Below, one piece after another: positions 7,673 through 17,489 of a stretch of DNA of 52,852 nt. The position numbers were made by a program, and so were the translations under genes. The DNA comes from Elusimicrobiota bacterium. GTDB lineage: Bacteria; Elusimicrobiota; UBA5214; JBBAAG01. The notes under the pieces were generated by a model. The model ran no database searches. It was not told where the DNA came from and saw only the letters and a list, made by a program, of their open reading frames with translations. Position 1 is the first letter of the stretch. The number at the start of each line of letters is the position of its first letter. Location: the NCBI GenBank assembly GCA_041658405.1, contig JBBAAG010000010.1, forward strand, positions 1-52,852, read 5' to 3'.

Positions 7673-9649
7673 CTAGAACGGCAGTTTAGATACGGACTGC
7701 GCAATTAATGTTGCGGCAATACATACCATACCGATTAAACCCATCCCGCAAGAAAATCCGGCAAATATTACCGGTGCGTAGTTCCTCCAGTTTTTTTCAC
7801 CAAATTTCTTAGCGAAATAGTACCGGCCAAGCAACGCACCAATGAATTCAAGGAATAACGAATGCGGTAACTGCCCAACCCCGCGGATAAATCCATATAT
7901 CAACATCATCGGTAATCCCGCTGCGGCAAGGATCACATAAAGCAGCAACCCGAACCCCAATCCTGTCGCCATTACAGGAAATTTTAGTGCTTCCAGCAAA
8001 AACGGCTTCCCTCCAACTGCAGTTGATGAAATCCACAAACTTGACTGCATAGCATGGAAGTACCACGTTTTTTGAGCATAAGGGAACAGCGCTGACGGTA
8101 TAGGCCCAAGCTGCCAAATAAAACTCCAGAAAATGAACCCGCAGATAAAGATGATCGGCATGACTAACAGTTCAGCTTTTATAACACTGGTAATCTTTGT
8201 ACCGGTAAGCTCAACTTCACGGAAAAACCCAGCCATCCCGCCGTAGTCATGCATAGGCAACGGTGCAAACCAAATTGCCGCGCCTTTGTATCCGCTCAGT
8301 AAAAACGTTGCTTCTCTTACCATAGGAATCCCGGCATACTGCCCGGTCATACCAGTCAACCTTGCGTGTACATACGACATCATAGGTGTATACAACAACG
8401 CAAATCCAATGAAAAAAATTATAGGAAAATGCGGAACAAGTACACGGCATAAAACTATGTTCAGTATAGATGATAAAACAAATAATCCCATCGCGAGTGT
8501 TACAGAAAAATCACCGCGCCCTTCCGGTGGGTGAAACAACTTAGAAAAATCCGCACTACCACTTTCCGTCTTTTTCTTTCTCGTAGCACGAACGATTTCG
8601 TAGATACTAAATATAAACACAGCAAACGCAATACCAATCCCAAAACTTAACCAAAAATCGATTGAGTTCGCAAAACTTGTATGGAACGTATCCATACCAG
8701 GCCGCCATGTTTTTAACACCCCGGTTTTCTGAAGTATCGGGTTAGCAATCATAGTTATGACAGAAGACGCAAACCCACCAACAACAATCCAATACGGCAA
8801 TACAAATCCTATGAGGAAAGTCCCTAAACTGGTAACAAACCCAAATGGCGTTGCCGGTAAAATTGTTTCAATTGCAGCGGTAAGGTCAATCCAGGGAATA
8901 GGAAGCAATGTTACCGGTGTCACCAAGATCATACTTGAAATCGTGGGTATTCCTATATACACAAGCCCAAACAATAACCCGATAACACTACCTATTGAGA
9001 ACATCCTCCACCGCCATGTTTCACTCTTAGACGAAGATTCTGCCAATGCCGTTGCGCCCTGAGCGGCAATAGGTGCCATCGGGAACGGCAGTTTTTCAAC
9101 GTCAGAAGTTATTCTAAACAAAACATACCCAAAAGTGAACGCGTTAACCCTGCCTATGAGATAGTTAATTAACAACAAACCAATCGCAGGTAACCATTCC
9201 GGATGCAGGAAGGAACGGTTAATAATAGCATCTGACATAGGTTGCGGTGATACCCAAATTGGTATTTGATCCGCAAACGGCGCTGCAGCCGGGCTTGAAA
9301 CAAAAAACTGGTGCCAAATAAGACCAGACCACGGGCCACCGGACAAGTGTAACGCATACCCGGCAATCACGTGTCCCGCTACGTAATAAAGCACAAAAAG
9401 TTCCTGTTTGGTCATCACCTGGAATGACCGCCGCATAACTTCCATAAACAAAATAATCGTCACCCACTGCGCTGCGGGCCCTACTCCCTGACCAGCAACC
9501 AACCCGAGATAAATAGACCCAGGCATCATTATGAACCCAATAAATATCGCCCCGATAACAGTTTTTAAATTAAACCCATCCTTAAACTCTTTGGGTTGTT
9601 CAATTAGATCTCGGTATTCGTTAATATCTCTTTGATTATCTCTTCTCAT
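7673..9649 (-). CDS. Large polytopic membrane protein, OPT-like
   Basis: The 658 residues are largely hydrophobic, with more than ten membrane segments and no signal peptide; a short charged N-terminus (MRRDNQRDINEYRDL) precedes the first. Landmarks are GSIYLGLVAGQGVGPAAQW, LFRITSDVEKLPFPMAPIAAQGATAL and SYVHARLTGMTGQYAGIPMVREA. The positions of EKLPFPMAP and HARLTGMTG parallel EKERLTFPLIYLP and YARIRAETGVP in the proteins at 14210-16222 and 1-1407, so this is a distant member of the same superfamily. It resembles oligopeptide transporters (OPT fold). Its start overlaps the stop of the M28/FtsX gene by 4 bases (ATGA), implying linked translation. The substrate is unknown. Confidence 0.85.
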   Translation of the reverse strand: MRRDNQRDINEYRDLIEQPKEFKDGFNLKTVIGAIFIGFIMMPGSIYLGLVAGQGVGPAAQWVTIILFMEVMRRSFQVMTKQELFVLYYVAGHVIAGYALHLSGGPWSGLIWHQFFVSSPAAAPFADQIPIWVSPQPMSDAIINRSFLHPEWLPAIGLLLINYLIGRVNAFTFGYVLFRITSDVEKLPFPMAPIAAQGATALAESSSKSETWRWRMFSIGSVIGLLFGLVYIGIPTISSMILVTPVTLLPIPWIDLTAAIETILPATPFGFVTSLGTFLIGFVLPYWIVVGGFASSVITMIANPILQKTGVLKTWRPGMDTFHTSFANSIDFWLSFGIGIAFAVFIFSIYEIVRATRKKKTESGSADFSKLFHPPEGRGDFSVTLAMGLFVLSSILNIVLCRVLVPHFPIIFFIGFALLYTPMMSYVHARLTGMTGQYAGIPMVREATFLLSGYKGAAIWFAPLPMHDYGGMAGFFREVELTGTKITSVIKAELLVMPIIFICGFIFWSFIWQLGPIPSALFPYAQKTWYFHAMQSSLWISSTAVGGKPFLLEALKFPVMATGLGFGLLLYVILAAAGLPMMLIYGFIRGVGQLPHSLFLEFIGALLGRYYFAKKFGEKNWRNYAPVIFAGFSCGMGLIGMVCIAATLIAQSVSKLPF

Positions 9650-12600
9650 GATACCACACCCTCTTTTTCCATAAGTTCACAAATTCGTTTTTTGTACTCC
9701 TCTTTCTTATATTGCGGTACTGTACGCCAGATAAGGAATTGTTTCCTTAAAAACGAGAGGAACGCGCGGTTCGCTCGCCTCCATGACGACAAATCACCTG
9801 ACCTGTGTTTAAGAATAATATCAATTTCGTATATATTATGTGAATCTGCGGGTATTGCCCTTAACTCAATAGACTGACTGGTCCCGAGGTCATATGGTGG
9901 TAACCACACATCCATTCCTATAGAATAACCTTCTCCATACTTAGTTGGCGTCTTCCAGAACTTAACTTCATTATTATAAAAGTTACTATCCGCATAATCT
10001 ACGTGAGAATCAAAATATTCTTTTAAGAACCCTATACATCCCATAGCATCTACTCCGCTAACAGTAAATGGAAGTTCAACCTTAATTTCGCCTGTATCAC
10101 TTTCAGGAAGCTTCCATTTCTTATCCATTGCAGGTACTGCGATCTCCGCAGCTTGTTTAGCGGGATACAACGTCGACAATAGAACTACCAGCATAATAAT
10201 GATGGTAGTTGATACCGTAGAAGTTGAAGAATAATTCAATGTCATTGCACCCAGCATATTTAAGTCGAGCAATAACTTACTCACTGATTGCCCTAAGAGA
10301 TACCCGGCAATTGCTCCAATGGTTGCATAAACACATGCTTCCGCAATAAACAGCATGGAAATATGCACTGGCGCAAGCCCAACCGCTGAGAAAGTACTAA
10401 TCTCGCGTATACGTTCATACACTGACCCAAGCATAGTATTTAGCACTATCAACGCAGCGATTAAAATCGGTACAAACAAATTACCAAGCCCACTGAACGA
10501 AGTTAATCCCAGCGCTGTAAACATCTTAGTTGTATTTTCCTGAGTATTCCCGGAATAAACATTAAACGCATATCTAAGCACTAAACTATCTAACAACTTA
10601 TCACGTTCCTCCGCATTTTTTATCCCTACAGCAATTGACGACATACCACCTCTGAGAAACGCGCAGGTTGCATTATCCGTCCAGATAACCTGTGAACCAA
10701 GCATATGTGAATACTCGTTAATCGGAACTTCCTCGTCGCTATAATCCCCTGCAGACCTTTTAGCCCGTGTCCTGACAACTAACTCATAAACATCAGGAGG
10801 CAGATTGGTATAGTCCACCGGCATCATTGACTCGCCGTCAAGATCAGTGAAACTATCAACTTTTTTATCGTCATATACACCAATAACCTTCAACTTTATA
10901 CTTGCCAGGCTTACATATACATCTGAAAGGTTTCCGGGTTCAATCCCCAACGCTTTTGCCGCAGTTATCGGCAGCATACACACGCGTTCTTCATGTTTCA
11001 GGAACCACCTGCTTCCCTGAAATAACGTCCTGTCAATCCCGCTGACATCCTTTTCTTCCGCATCAAAACCGCTTATTCCATTCACTACAAACGATTTATC
11101 GTTATACTTAATCTCAATCGATTCTTTCCATCTAAGATCCGATGATATGTAATTATAGCGCGCAGCAATCGGGTACTTATCGCTGTGTTCTGCACCAAGA
11201 TAGAAACCAGACCGCGCATTTAATCTCTCCCATGTTTTATCACGCAACAAAATACCATCATATTTCGGCGGAACTTTTACTTCCGACTTATTAGTCTGTA
11301 CAAACGTTTGTACTGACGTAAACGATAAGACCGTGAATGTAAGTATTACCAAAGTCAAACTTGTAAGAATTGTGCGGTCACGGCGTTTACGCATATTAGA
11401 AATCCCGAGTGAGAATGACACACCAACTGCGCTCATCCTCCCTACATCAGCTTCATGCACACCGGATTGTTCAGTCTTCATTTGTTCCATCTGGCGGTTG
11501 AACTTCCCAAGTATTATTGAGATAACTATAACACCAAGTGCTACTATGATAAACGCTAATAAAATAATCCACGGCGTGGTTGTCAACTCAAAAGCAGGAT
11601 GTACATACCTCAAGATAATAAAGAACAAAAGAAATATACCGAACACACCGGCAATCATGCGGTTAATATCCGGGAAACCAAAAATTAAGCGTTCCGCAAA
11701 ATATGCAAACGGTAAAAGCAGCGCCATATAAAAAAGCACACCTTTAACCACATCATTCGCTGTTTGCCCAATATCCGGATACGCGCGTAACTCAAACCCT
11801 ACTGCTTCATTAGTATTCTTCACTAACCCGCGATAATCAAACTCTTCGAGGCATTTCTTTGCTTGTTCCAACAACTCAGCGCTTTTCCCGTGCATTTTTC
11901 TGAGTTCAGGATTACTAATACCATGTTTTTCGAGTTTCTTAAGCCTGTATTCATCAAGTTCCCACATATCAATTGCCGCACGGAGTGACGTGTTGTATAT
12001 AGTAGAACTTTCTTCATGCTTAAACCCGCGTCCTTCCGGATACCTATCGTTACTATTGAGCACTACTTTACGTATACCAATAACCCCGGTACCCATCGTT
12101 ACTTTTGGTTTAATACCTTCTTCCACAAACACAGTTAAGCACGGTTCAAACGGAAGATTTCCATAACTTAACGGTGCAGAGTCGGTTTTACTGTCATAAA
12201 CATAAATTTTTGTCAAACTATTGAACATCCGTACGTCCGTTATGTTATAGAGATCAAATGTCTTGCACGGAAACAAAATAATCGGCCTTTCTTTTTCTCT
12301 TCTCCCTGTCGCCGCCCGGGAATACTTAGCATCGCCTTCGGAACCCATATCCGGTGCATAGGTTATCTCACCGGTCACAGGGTCAGTCTTAAAAGATTGT
12401 ATTGTCGCACCTAACATCCTAGTATTTTCCATGATAAACTTACCGTTTTCATCTGTAATATCCATAGCAAACGGATAAATCCCGGAATATGACCTTGTCA
12501 TCAGCTGGATATATGTTAACGCTCCGGGAACAATTGTTGACGGTAAAAAACTTTCTTTCCTAACAAACTCCAATGCCAACCCGCGGATACGCTCGAACCT

Positions 12601-14166
12601 GAACGACAACTCTTTCAAGCGGAATAACGCCTGATTCTTACCATTCCCCAATGAATCCTTATTATCCGCATACTTGACAAGTACCGGAACTATTAACCTG
12701 CACTGCGTCTCCATATTTTCCCAGTTAATACTTTGAGGCAGATCAAGCGGTGTATTACAAAGATACCGCGGGTCATTTGCAGTAACTAAATTTATTCCGG
12801 GTACTGACTGGCGTTCCATTATTTCACAAGTGAACGCTGAATCGCTTGACAAAAAATCCTGCCAGCGTTTACCTTTCTTTGGGTTGATAGCGTCTATCAA
12901 CACCTGTTTTGCCCCCGCAGTTACGGCTTCATTTGATATTTTAGCAATCAAATCCCCGACGGGAACATAAAACCTGCGCACAAAATCATCATTAAAATAA
13001 TTACCACAGGCAAACATTGCGACATTAGGATTATTACTACCGATATCCAAACTAATAACTAACTTAGGTTTTGCAAATTCAATAAAGTCCTTAAACTTAG
13101 GCAGTGTTTCAAATTCTTTATCCAACTTTTCATACTTACTCCTATGTTTTTCAGATAAGAGCGCTGCTAAACGAAAACTTCCCTTAAGGCCAAGAAAATG
13201 CCCGGAGGTAGCAGTAAGACACACAGAGTTTTTGGGTTTATGTTGAGCGATAAGACGCGCTGTTTCAAGCAGTGTAGCAATCCCCATTGACTGTTCTGCA
13301 CCTGGTGAAAGTTCAGGTACCACAGAAATACTGTCGTAGTAACTTTCAAGTACCAACAGATTATTCTTCAATTCCCTGTCAGAACCCTCAACCCATGCAA
13401 AAATATTCCACGTTTTTTTCTTTTCCCATTTCATCTCGCATTTAACGGTTGCAACACTATTTTTTCCATCTGCCTGTTTTAACATCTGCGCATTAGATTT
13501 TGATACCCAAAACCTTGGAAAACTCGCCGGGCCGTTTAAATACTTACTTTCCGCATCATTCCTCGATATTTTTTCTGGTTCAATAAAAATTATAGCTTTT
13601 GCGCCAAACTCACAGAATGCCGGCCAGTTAGTTTCATACCCACGAAACTCCGAAAGCACGATTGCGCCTGTAAGATTTTTCCCTTTAAACTCCTCCCAAG
13701 TCCCATCTCCGACATAAACTATTTTTCCTGATAAACCTTCGGGTGGTAACTGATTAGTCCTCGCAATATTTGGCCAAATTGGATATATCCGTATCTTACT
13801 TCTATTGATTTCCAAAGACGCTGACCCTACGATAGGTGTTACTACTTCAAACTCCTGTTTCTCTACCGTATATCCTAAATCCTTAAACCGTTTTTCAATT
13901 ATCTCCGCAGCCTTAACATTGCCGGGGTATCCCACCAACCGCGAACCAAACGCTGAAAACTGATGCACATCTTTTTTTATATTATCAAAATTAAAACTTT
14001 TCGCGACAACACCCGCTGAAACACCGTCAAGTACAGCCACCGCTTCTGCACCGTAACACGCATTTGCACAGAGTAGCGTACAGGACAAGATAAGTGCGGA
14101 TACTACAGTAATCAAATTTCTAAACATAAACTTTTCCCCAGTTTTTTTAGTGTTAAGTTTAACCAT
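9646..14166 (-). CDS. Fusion of degenerate M28 peptidase-like ectodomain with FtsX/MacB-type permease
   Basis: This 1506-residue protein has a signal peptide (about residues 14-40), a PA-like insert (GLSGKIVYVGDG...GAIVL, about 100-200) and an M28 aminopeptidase-like core (about 265-500). A linker region follows, then membrane helices from about 808, an FtsX first helix near 933, a periplasmic loop, and the three-helix FtsX domain at about 1229-1340 ending in LYPAKQAAE. A soluble tail of about 150 residues finishes it. In the M28 core the usual metal ligands are altered: Y276 stands where AHYDS has His, GAEQSMG (289-295) replaces GADDNASG, and H323-F324 replace the Glu pair. Catalysis by the normal mechanism is unlikely, so the domain may bind peptide. 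ATG 14166 has GAGG at good spacing. The ATPase at 5525 is its likely motor. Confidence 0.85.
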   Translation of the reverse strand: MVKLNTKKTGEKFMFRNLITVVSALILSCTLLCANACYGAEAVAVLDGVSAGVVAKSFNFDNIKKDVHQFSAFGSRLVGYPGNVKAAEIIEKRFKDLGYTVEKQEFEVVTPIVGSASLEINRSKIRIYPIWPNIARTNQLPPEGLSGKIVYVGDGTWEEFKGKNLTGAIVLSEFRGYETNWPAFCEFGAKAIIFIEPEKISRNDAESKYLNGPASFPRFWVSKSNAQMLKQADGKNSVATVKCEMKWEKKKTWNIFAWVEGSDRELKNNLLVLESYYDSISVVPELSPGAEQSMGIATLLETARLIAQHKPKNSVCLTATSGHFLGLKGSFRLAALLSEKHRSKYEKLDKEFETLPKFKDFIEFAKPKLVISLDIGSNNPNVAMFACGNYFNDDFVRRFYVPVGDLIAKISNEAVTAGAKQVLIDAINPKKGKRWQDFLSSDSAFTCEIMERQSVPGINLVTANDPRYLCNTPLDLPQSINWENMETQCRLIVPVLVKYADNKDSLGNGKNQALFRLKELSFRFERIRGLALEFVRKESFLPSTIVPGALTYIQLMTRSYSGIYPFAMDITDENGKFIMENTRMLGATIQSFKTDPVTGEITYAPDMGSEGDAKYSRAATGRREKERPIILFPCKTFDLYNITDVRMFNSLTKIYVYDSKTDSAPLSYGNLPFEPCLTVFVEEGIKPKVTMGTGVIGIRKVVLNSNDRYPEGRGFKHEESSTIYNTSLRAAIDMWELDEYRLKKLEKHGISNPELRKMHGKSAELLEQAKKCLEEFDYRGLVKNTNEAVGFELRAYPDIGQTANDVVKGVLFYMALLLPFAYFAERLIFGFPDINRMIAGVFGIFLLFFIILRYVHPAFELTTTPWIILLAFIIVALGVIVISIILGKFNRQMEQMKTEQSGVHEADVGRMSAVGVSFSLGISNMRKRRDRTILTSLTLVILTFTVLSFTSVQTFVQTNKSEVKVPPKYDGILLRDKTWERLNARSGFYLGAEHSDKYPIAARYNYISSDLRWKESIEIKYNDKSFVVNGISGFDAEEKDVSGIDRTLFQGSRWFLKHEERVCMLPITAAKALGIEPGNLSDVYVSLASIKLKVIGVYDDKKVDSFTDLDGESMMPVDYTNLPPDVYELVVRTRAKRSAGDYSDEEVPINEYSHMLGSQVIWTDNATCAFLRGGMSSIAVGIKNAEERDKLLDSLVLRYAFNVYSGNTQENTTKMFTALGLTSFSGLGNLFVPILIAALIVLNTMLGSVYERIREISTFSAVGLAPVHISMLFIAEACVYATIGAIAGYLLGQSVSKLLLDLNMLGAMTLNYSSTSTVSTTIIIMLVVLLSTLYPAKQAAEIAVPAMDKKWKLPESDTGEIKVELPFTVSGVDAMGCIGFLKEYFDSHVDYADSNFYNNEVKFWKTPTKYGEGYSIGMDVWLPPYDLGTSQSIELRAIPADSHNIYEIDIILKHRSGDLSSWRRANRAFLSFLRKQFLIWRTVPQYKKEEYKKRICELMEKEGVVS

Positions 14167-14209
14167 TATTTACCTCAATATACAATTTATTAACGCCTGC
14201 GCGTATAAC

Positions 14210-16222
14210 CTACCCAAAACTTATACTATAGAACCGTGTTAGGTCAGGATTCATTGCTGCAACCGCACCCCAAATAACCCCGGCTGTAATAAAATGCCCG
14301 ATTGTTATCCCGATGAAAAACGGGATAAGGCGTTTATACATATCCACCCCGCCAAGTTTCAAAATCAGGCTCTTAATAATCCATACAATCAAAAACGGCC
14401 CCCATAATGGCATTCCGTAGGAATTAGAGACTAAAAAACCTATGGGATTAAGAGGGAAATTTAAGAATACCCTGCGTAAAACAACCATCCCAAAGACAAA
14501 TGCCGCACCAATAATTGTTGCAGCAATCTTTGGAGTATTCGCTACCTGTGGTGATTTCAGCATAGTACTTAACTCATTGTATTCCGTCACAGCGAGACCC
14601 GTGCGAAATCCGCCGGATCCCCCAGCGGAACCCCCTTCTAAAACATTTGACCCGTATTTATAGTACATACTCAGGTGCAACCAATACGATACCACTAAGC
14701 CCAGGATTAACGAAAACACGACGATTGACATAATTTTTCTGCGTTTAATATTCGCTTCTTCCGCGAGTTTCATTGTATCAAGCTGATACGCAGTAATCTG
14801 CGGGAAAAAGCCGCGTGCAAGAAATGATACCAATGATAGCCCAATAAGGTTAGACGCTCCCTGGTCAAGCATAGATTTTACACCAAGCGTGTACGTTAAA
14901 ATCCTTTTTTGCTGGTAAAACGGAAACAGCCATATCATTGGTACACCGGTCTCTGCGCGTATACGCGCATACACAAACGCGACAATGACAATCATAAGCA
15001 CAAAAACAATTACATAAACCAGATGTATATTTAACAAAGTAAAAAATATGCATAATAAAACAAATCCAATGATACTACCAAAAAACGCTGTTCTGTATGA
15101 CACGGGCTCCGCTGTATCATCGACATTAGGGTCATTAAACAATGCTTTCCTTACTACCGCAATTATCTGTTTCCTTGCTAAAAACACCAAGACCAACGCA
15201 AACGCAATATATCCGCCAACAGCCTGTTCCTGTGAATAGAAAAACGGAAAATTCTGTGATTGCATCCCAATAGCGTTACCAATTACCTGTTCGATTTTGA
15301 ACATAAAGAAAAATAACCATATTGAAAAACTTACTTCCAGAGACACGAGATACCCCAAGCCTAGCACTGCCGGGTTATAATAAAACGTCATTGGCTGAAT
15401 TGACTTCCATGGCTGTTCAGTGAACAACGCTCCGATATTATACGTAGCTCCCATCGCTGGAATATCGGGATTTACAGCATTTAGTATATTCAATGCATTG
15501 TACATAAACGCCAAACCAAACCCTATCCACATTGCAGGATTTTTCAGGAAATCTGAAATCATAGACTTACTATTCTTCTTACTTGGACTTGTCAACTCTA
15601 ACGGCAAGTAAATCAGCGGAAAAGTCAACCGTTCCTTTTCCACCCATTGTTTTCTAAAAATAACAAGAATAAAGAACATCGTTACGAATAACACCACAAA
15701 CAAAGCGCTCCAGATTGTCAACGGCCCGAGCCATGCGCCCCACGGTACGGCTCCATCAGGACTGCCTTCGTACATCATCCTGACAATTTCTTTATCCTGC
15801 GGTGCTATCCATTTAGGTAACTGTTCCGCTATCATGTCAAACTTATTTTCCGGTGTTGCAAAATAGGTAGGCACAGTTATGAATGGGAGCAACAGCCGGA
15901 CTACACCAACAGAACTCATCGATACTGACATAGTCAATACGCAGTAAACAATTAAAATTTCCGCACGGGAAAGCTTCCACTTATTACTCAACATATTAAG
16001 TAACGGATTGAGAATAATCAAAAATATTAACCCTGCAACCGCGGGTATCGGAGGTACGCTTTCCGAAATCTGACACCCATGTGAATAAATTTCAACCCTG
16101 CCGATCCACAATGCCGCAATAATTGTGAATACGATAGATATCAACGCCGCGCGCCAGGTCAACCCGTTAGCTTCTTCCGATTTTACTGCATTATTCCCGG
16201 TTTCAATCTTGTTTTCATTCAT
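14210..16222 (-). CDS. Large polytopic membrane protein, OPT-like (DUF6785/DUF6784-type)
   Basis: The 670-residue protein is complete. A charged cytoplasmic N-terminus (MNENKIETGNNAVKSEEANG) leads into repeated hydrophobic helices. A soluble stretch LPKWIAPQDKEIVRMMYEGSPDGAVPWGAW lies after the first few helices, and VFVYARIRAETGVPMIWLFPFYQQKRIL later. It closely matches the truncated protein at 1-1407 and more distantly that at 7673-9649. An AAAGGA site precedes the ATG. It sits between the compact FtsX gene (16 bases upstream) and the M28/FtsX fusion (43 bases downstream). From memory the sequence resembles the DUF6785/DUF6784 group found in environmental bacteria and likened to OPT peptide transporters. 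Peptide uptake is a reasonable guess but unproven. Confidence 0.87.
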   Translation of the reverse strand: MNENKIETGNNAVKSEEANGLTWRAALISIVFTIIAALWIGRVEIYSHGCQISESVPPIPAVAGLIFLIILNPLLNMLSNKWKLSRAEILIVYCVLTMSVSMSSVGVVRLLLPFITVPTYFATPENKFDMIAEQLPKWIAPQDKEIVRMMYEGSPDGAVPWGAWLGPLTIWSALFVVLFVTMFFILVIFRKQWVEKERLTFPLIYLPLELTSPSKKNSKSMISDFLKNPAMWIGFGLAFMYNALNILNAVNPDIPAMGATYNIGALFTEQPWKSIQPMTFYYNPAVLGLGYLVSLEVSFSIWLFFFMFKIEQVIGNAIGMQSQNFPFFYSQEQAVGGYIAFALVLVFLARKQIIAVVRKALFNDPNVDDTAEPVSYRTAFFGSIIGFVLLCIFFTLLNIHLVYVIVFVLMIVIVAFVYARIRAETGVPMIWLFPFYQQKRILTYTLGVKSMLDQGASNLIGLSLVSFLARGFFPQITAYQLDTMKLAEEANIKRRKIMSIVVFSLILGLVVSYWLHLSMYYKYGSNVLEGGSAGGSGGFRTGLAVTEYNELSTMLKSPQVANTPKIAATIIGAAFVFGMVVLRRVFLNFPLNPIGFLVSNSYGMPLWGPFLIVWIIKSLILKLGGVDMYKRLIPFFIGITIGHFITAGVIWGAVAAMNPDLTRFYSISFG

Positions 16223-16238
16223 AAAGCAATTCCTTTAA

Positions 16239-16901
16239 TTAAACATCCGCCCGCATTGCAAGAGCAGGCGCCATCTGCGCAGCCCTATACGCAGGATATA
16301 TAGCACATAGCACTGCAAGTACCGTACCTAACAACACGCCAATTCCTATATTTGACAACAACGCAAGCCAGGGAAGTTTAGAGAACAATACCGGCATCTT
16401 TATCAATGCAGAAATTACTACCATTAGTGTTCCGGTTATCGCACCAAATAATGCGCCGAAAAAACCAAGGAAACCTGATTCCAGCAAAAACAATTGCACT
16501 ATGAACTCATCCAATGCACCAAGACATTTCATCGTACCTATTTCGCGGTACCGTTCAAGTACAGACATCAACATCGCATTGATAATCCCTAATGCGCTAA
16601 CCAGTAACGACATTGTCAATAACCATATTTGTTTTTGCTTAATAACATCTCCGGTAGCGGTGGTAAGCTGCGCAATATTTTCATTAGTCATCATTGACGC
16701 AAAAAATGCGATACCCAAAAAAATACCGCTGGTTGTGATCAATGCGCGGCCGATACGTAGTTTTACATTACGGAATGATATTCTGATAGCCTCCGAAATC
16801 GGCAACCTTATCTGCCTCTTAATATCCTTTTTCCCACCGCCCATCGGCTGCTGCTGCGGTTGCGGTTGCTGTTGCTGCTGTTTCTGTTCATTTTCTACCA
16901 T
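16239..16901 (-). CDS. Compact FtsX-domain ABC permease with Q/P-rich N-terminus
   Basis: The protein is about 220 residues. A Gln/Pro-rich N-terminus (residues 4-20) leads to ISEAIRISFRNVKLRIGRALITTSGIFLGIAFF, the first membrane helix of an FtsX/MacB permease. A loop of only about 35 residues follows, then the three-helix FtsX core with the typical LERYREIGTMKCLGAL and IYPAYRAAQMAPALAMR. The large periplasmic MacB_PCD domain is missing, so this is a minimal version. The ATG at 16907 lies immediately after the trpG stop, but GAGG in the trpG tail is better spaced for the third codon at 16901, which I use. It probably pairs with the 9646-14166 permease and the ATPase at 5525 as a heterodimeric transporter. 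Confidence 0.88.
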   Translation of the reverse strand: MVENEQKQQQQQPQPQQQPMGGGKKDIKRQIRLPISEAIRISFRNVKLRIGRALITTSGIFLGIAFFASMMTNENIAQLTTATGDVIKQKQIWLLTMSLLVSALGIINAMLMSVLERYREIGTMKCLGALDEFIVQLFLLESGFLGFFGALFGAITGTLMVVISALIKMPVLFSKLPWLALLSNIGIGVLLGTVLAVLCAIYPAYRAAQMAPALAMRADV

Positions 16902-16907
16902 AAACAT

Positions 16908-17480
16908 TTACCTCAAATTCAAAAAGTTTTGTAATATTTTTTTTCCATCTTCCGTCATAATAGATTCCGGATGATACTGCACTCCTTCCACGGGCACACG
17001 AGTACCTTTTAAACGTACACCCATGATTTCATTATCTTTTGTCCAACTGCTTACCTGCAAACAATCCGGAACCGTTTTGCGTTCTATCAATAACGAATGA
17101 TATCGTGTCGCGGTAAACGGATTTTTCATTCCGCGGTACAACGTCTTCCCGTCATGAATAATCTGCGACGTTTTCCCGTGCATCAACCTTTTCGCACGTA
17201 TAATATTCCCGCCGAAAGCTGCCCCAATCGACTGATGCCCAAGGCATACTCCAAGTATCGGAATCTTGCCGGCAAATCTCTTTATTACCGGAACGGACAC
17301 CCCGGCTTCGTTTGGACTGCAAGGACCCGGAGATATAACTATATACTTTGGGTTAAGTTTTACAATTTGTTCCACGGTGATTTTGTCATTACGGTACACC
17401 TTAATTTTTTTGTACATTTCCCCAAAATACTGGACAAGATTATAAACGAACGAATCGTAGTTGTCAATAACTAATATCAT
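16908..17480 (-). CDS. trpG: Anthranilate synthase glutamine amidotransferase component
   Basis: The 190-residue class I glutaminase supplies ammonia to TrpE (and could also serve PabB). The catalytic triad is visible: C79 in GVCLGHQ, H170 and E172 in YHPES. It begins with the usual MILVIDNYDSFVYNLVQYF, and SPGPCSPNEAG forms the oxyanion region. It lies 9 bases downstream of trpE and ends directly against the FtsX gene, whose ribosome site is inside the trpG tail. It is not fused to TrpD. Confidence 0.96.
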   Translation of the reverse strand: MILVIDNYDSFVYNLVQYFGEMYKKIKVYRNDKITVEQIVKLNPKYIVISPGPCSPNEAGVSVPVIKRFAGKIPILGVCLGHQSIGAAFGGNIIRAKRLMHGKTSQIIHDGKTLYRGMKNPFTATRYHSLLIERKTVPDCLQVSSWTKDNEIMGVRLKGTRVPVEGVQYHPESIMTEDGKKILQNFLNLR

Positions 17481-17489
17481 ACCTTTAAT

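Noticed and set aside
16842..16895. Q/P-codon tract as a simple-sequence repeat or phase-variable site
   Set aside because: It is a mixed CAG/CAA/CCG tract coding for Gln and Pro without long pure repeats, so slippage is unlikely to be a main feature.
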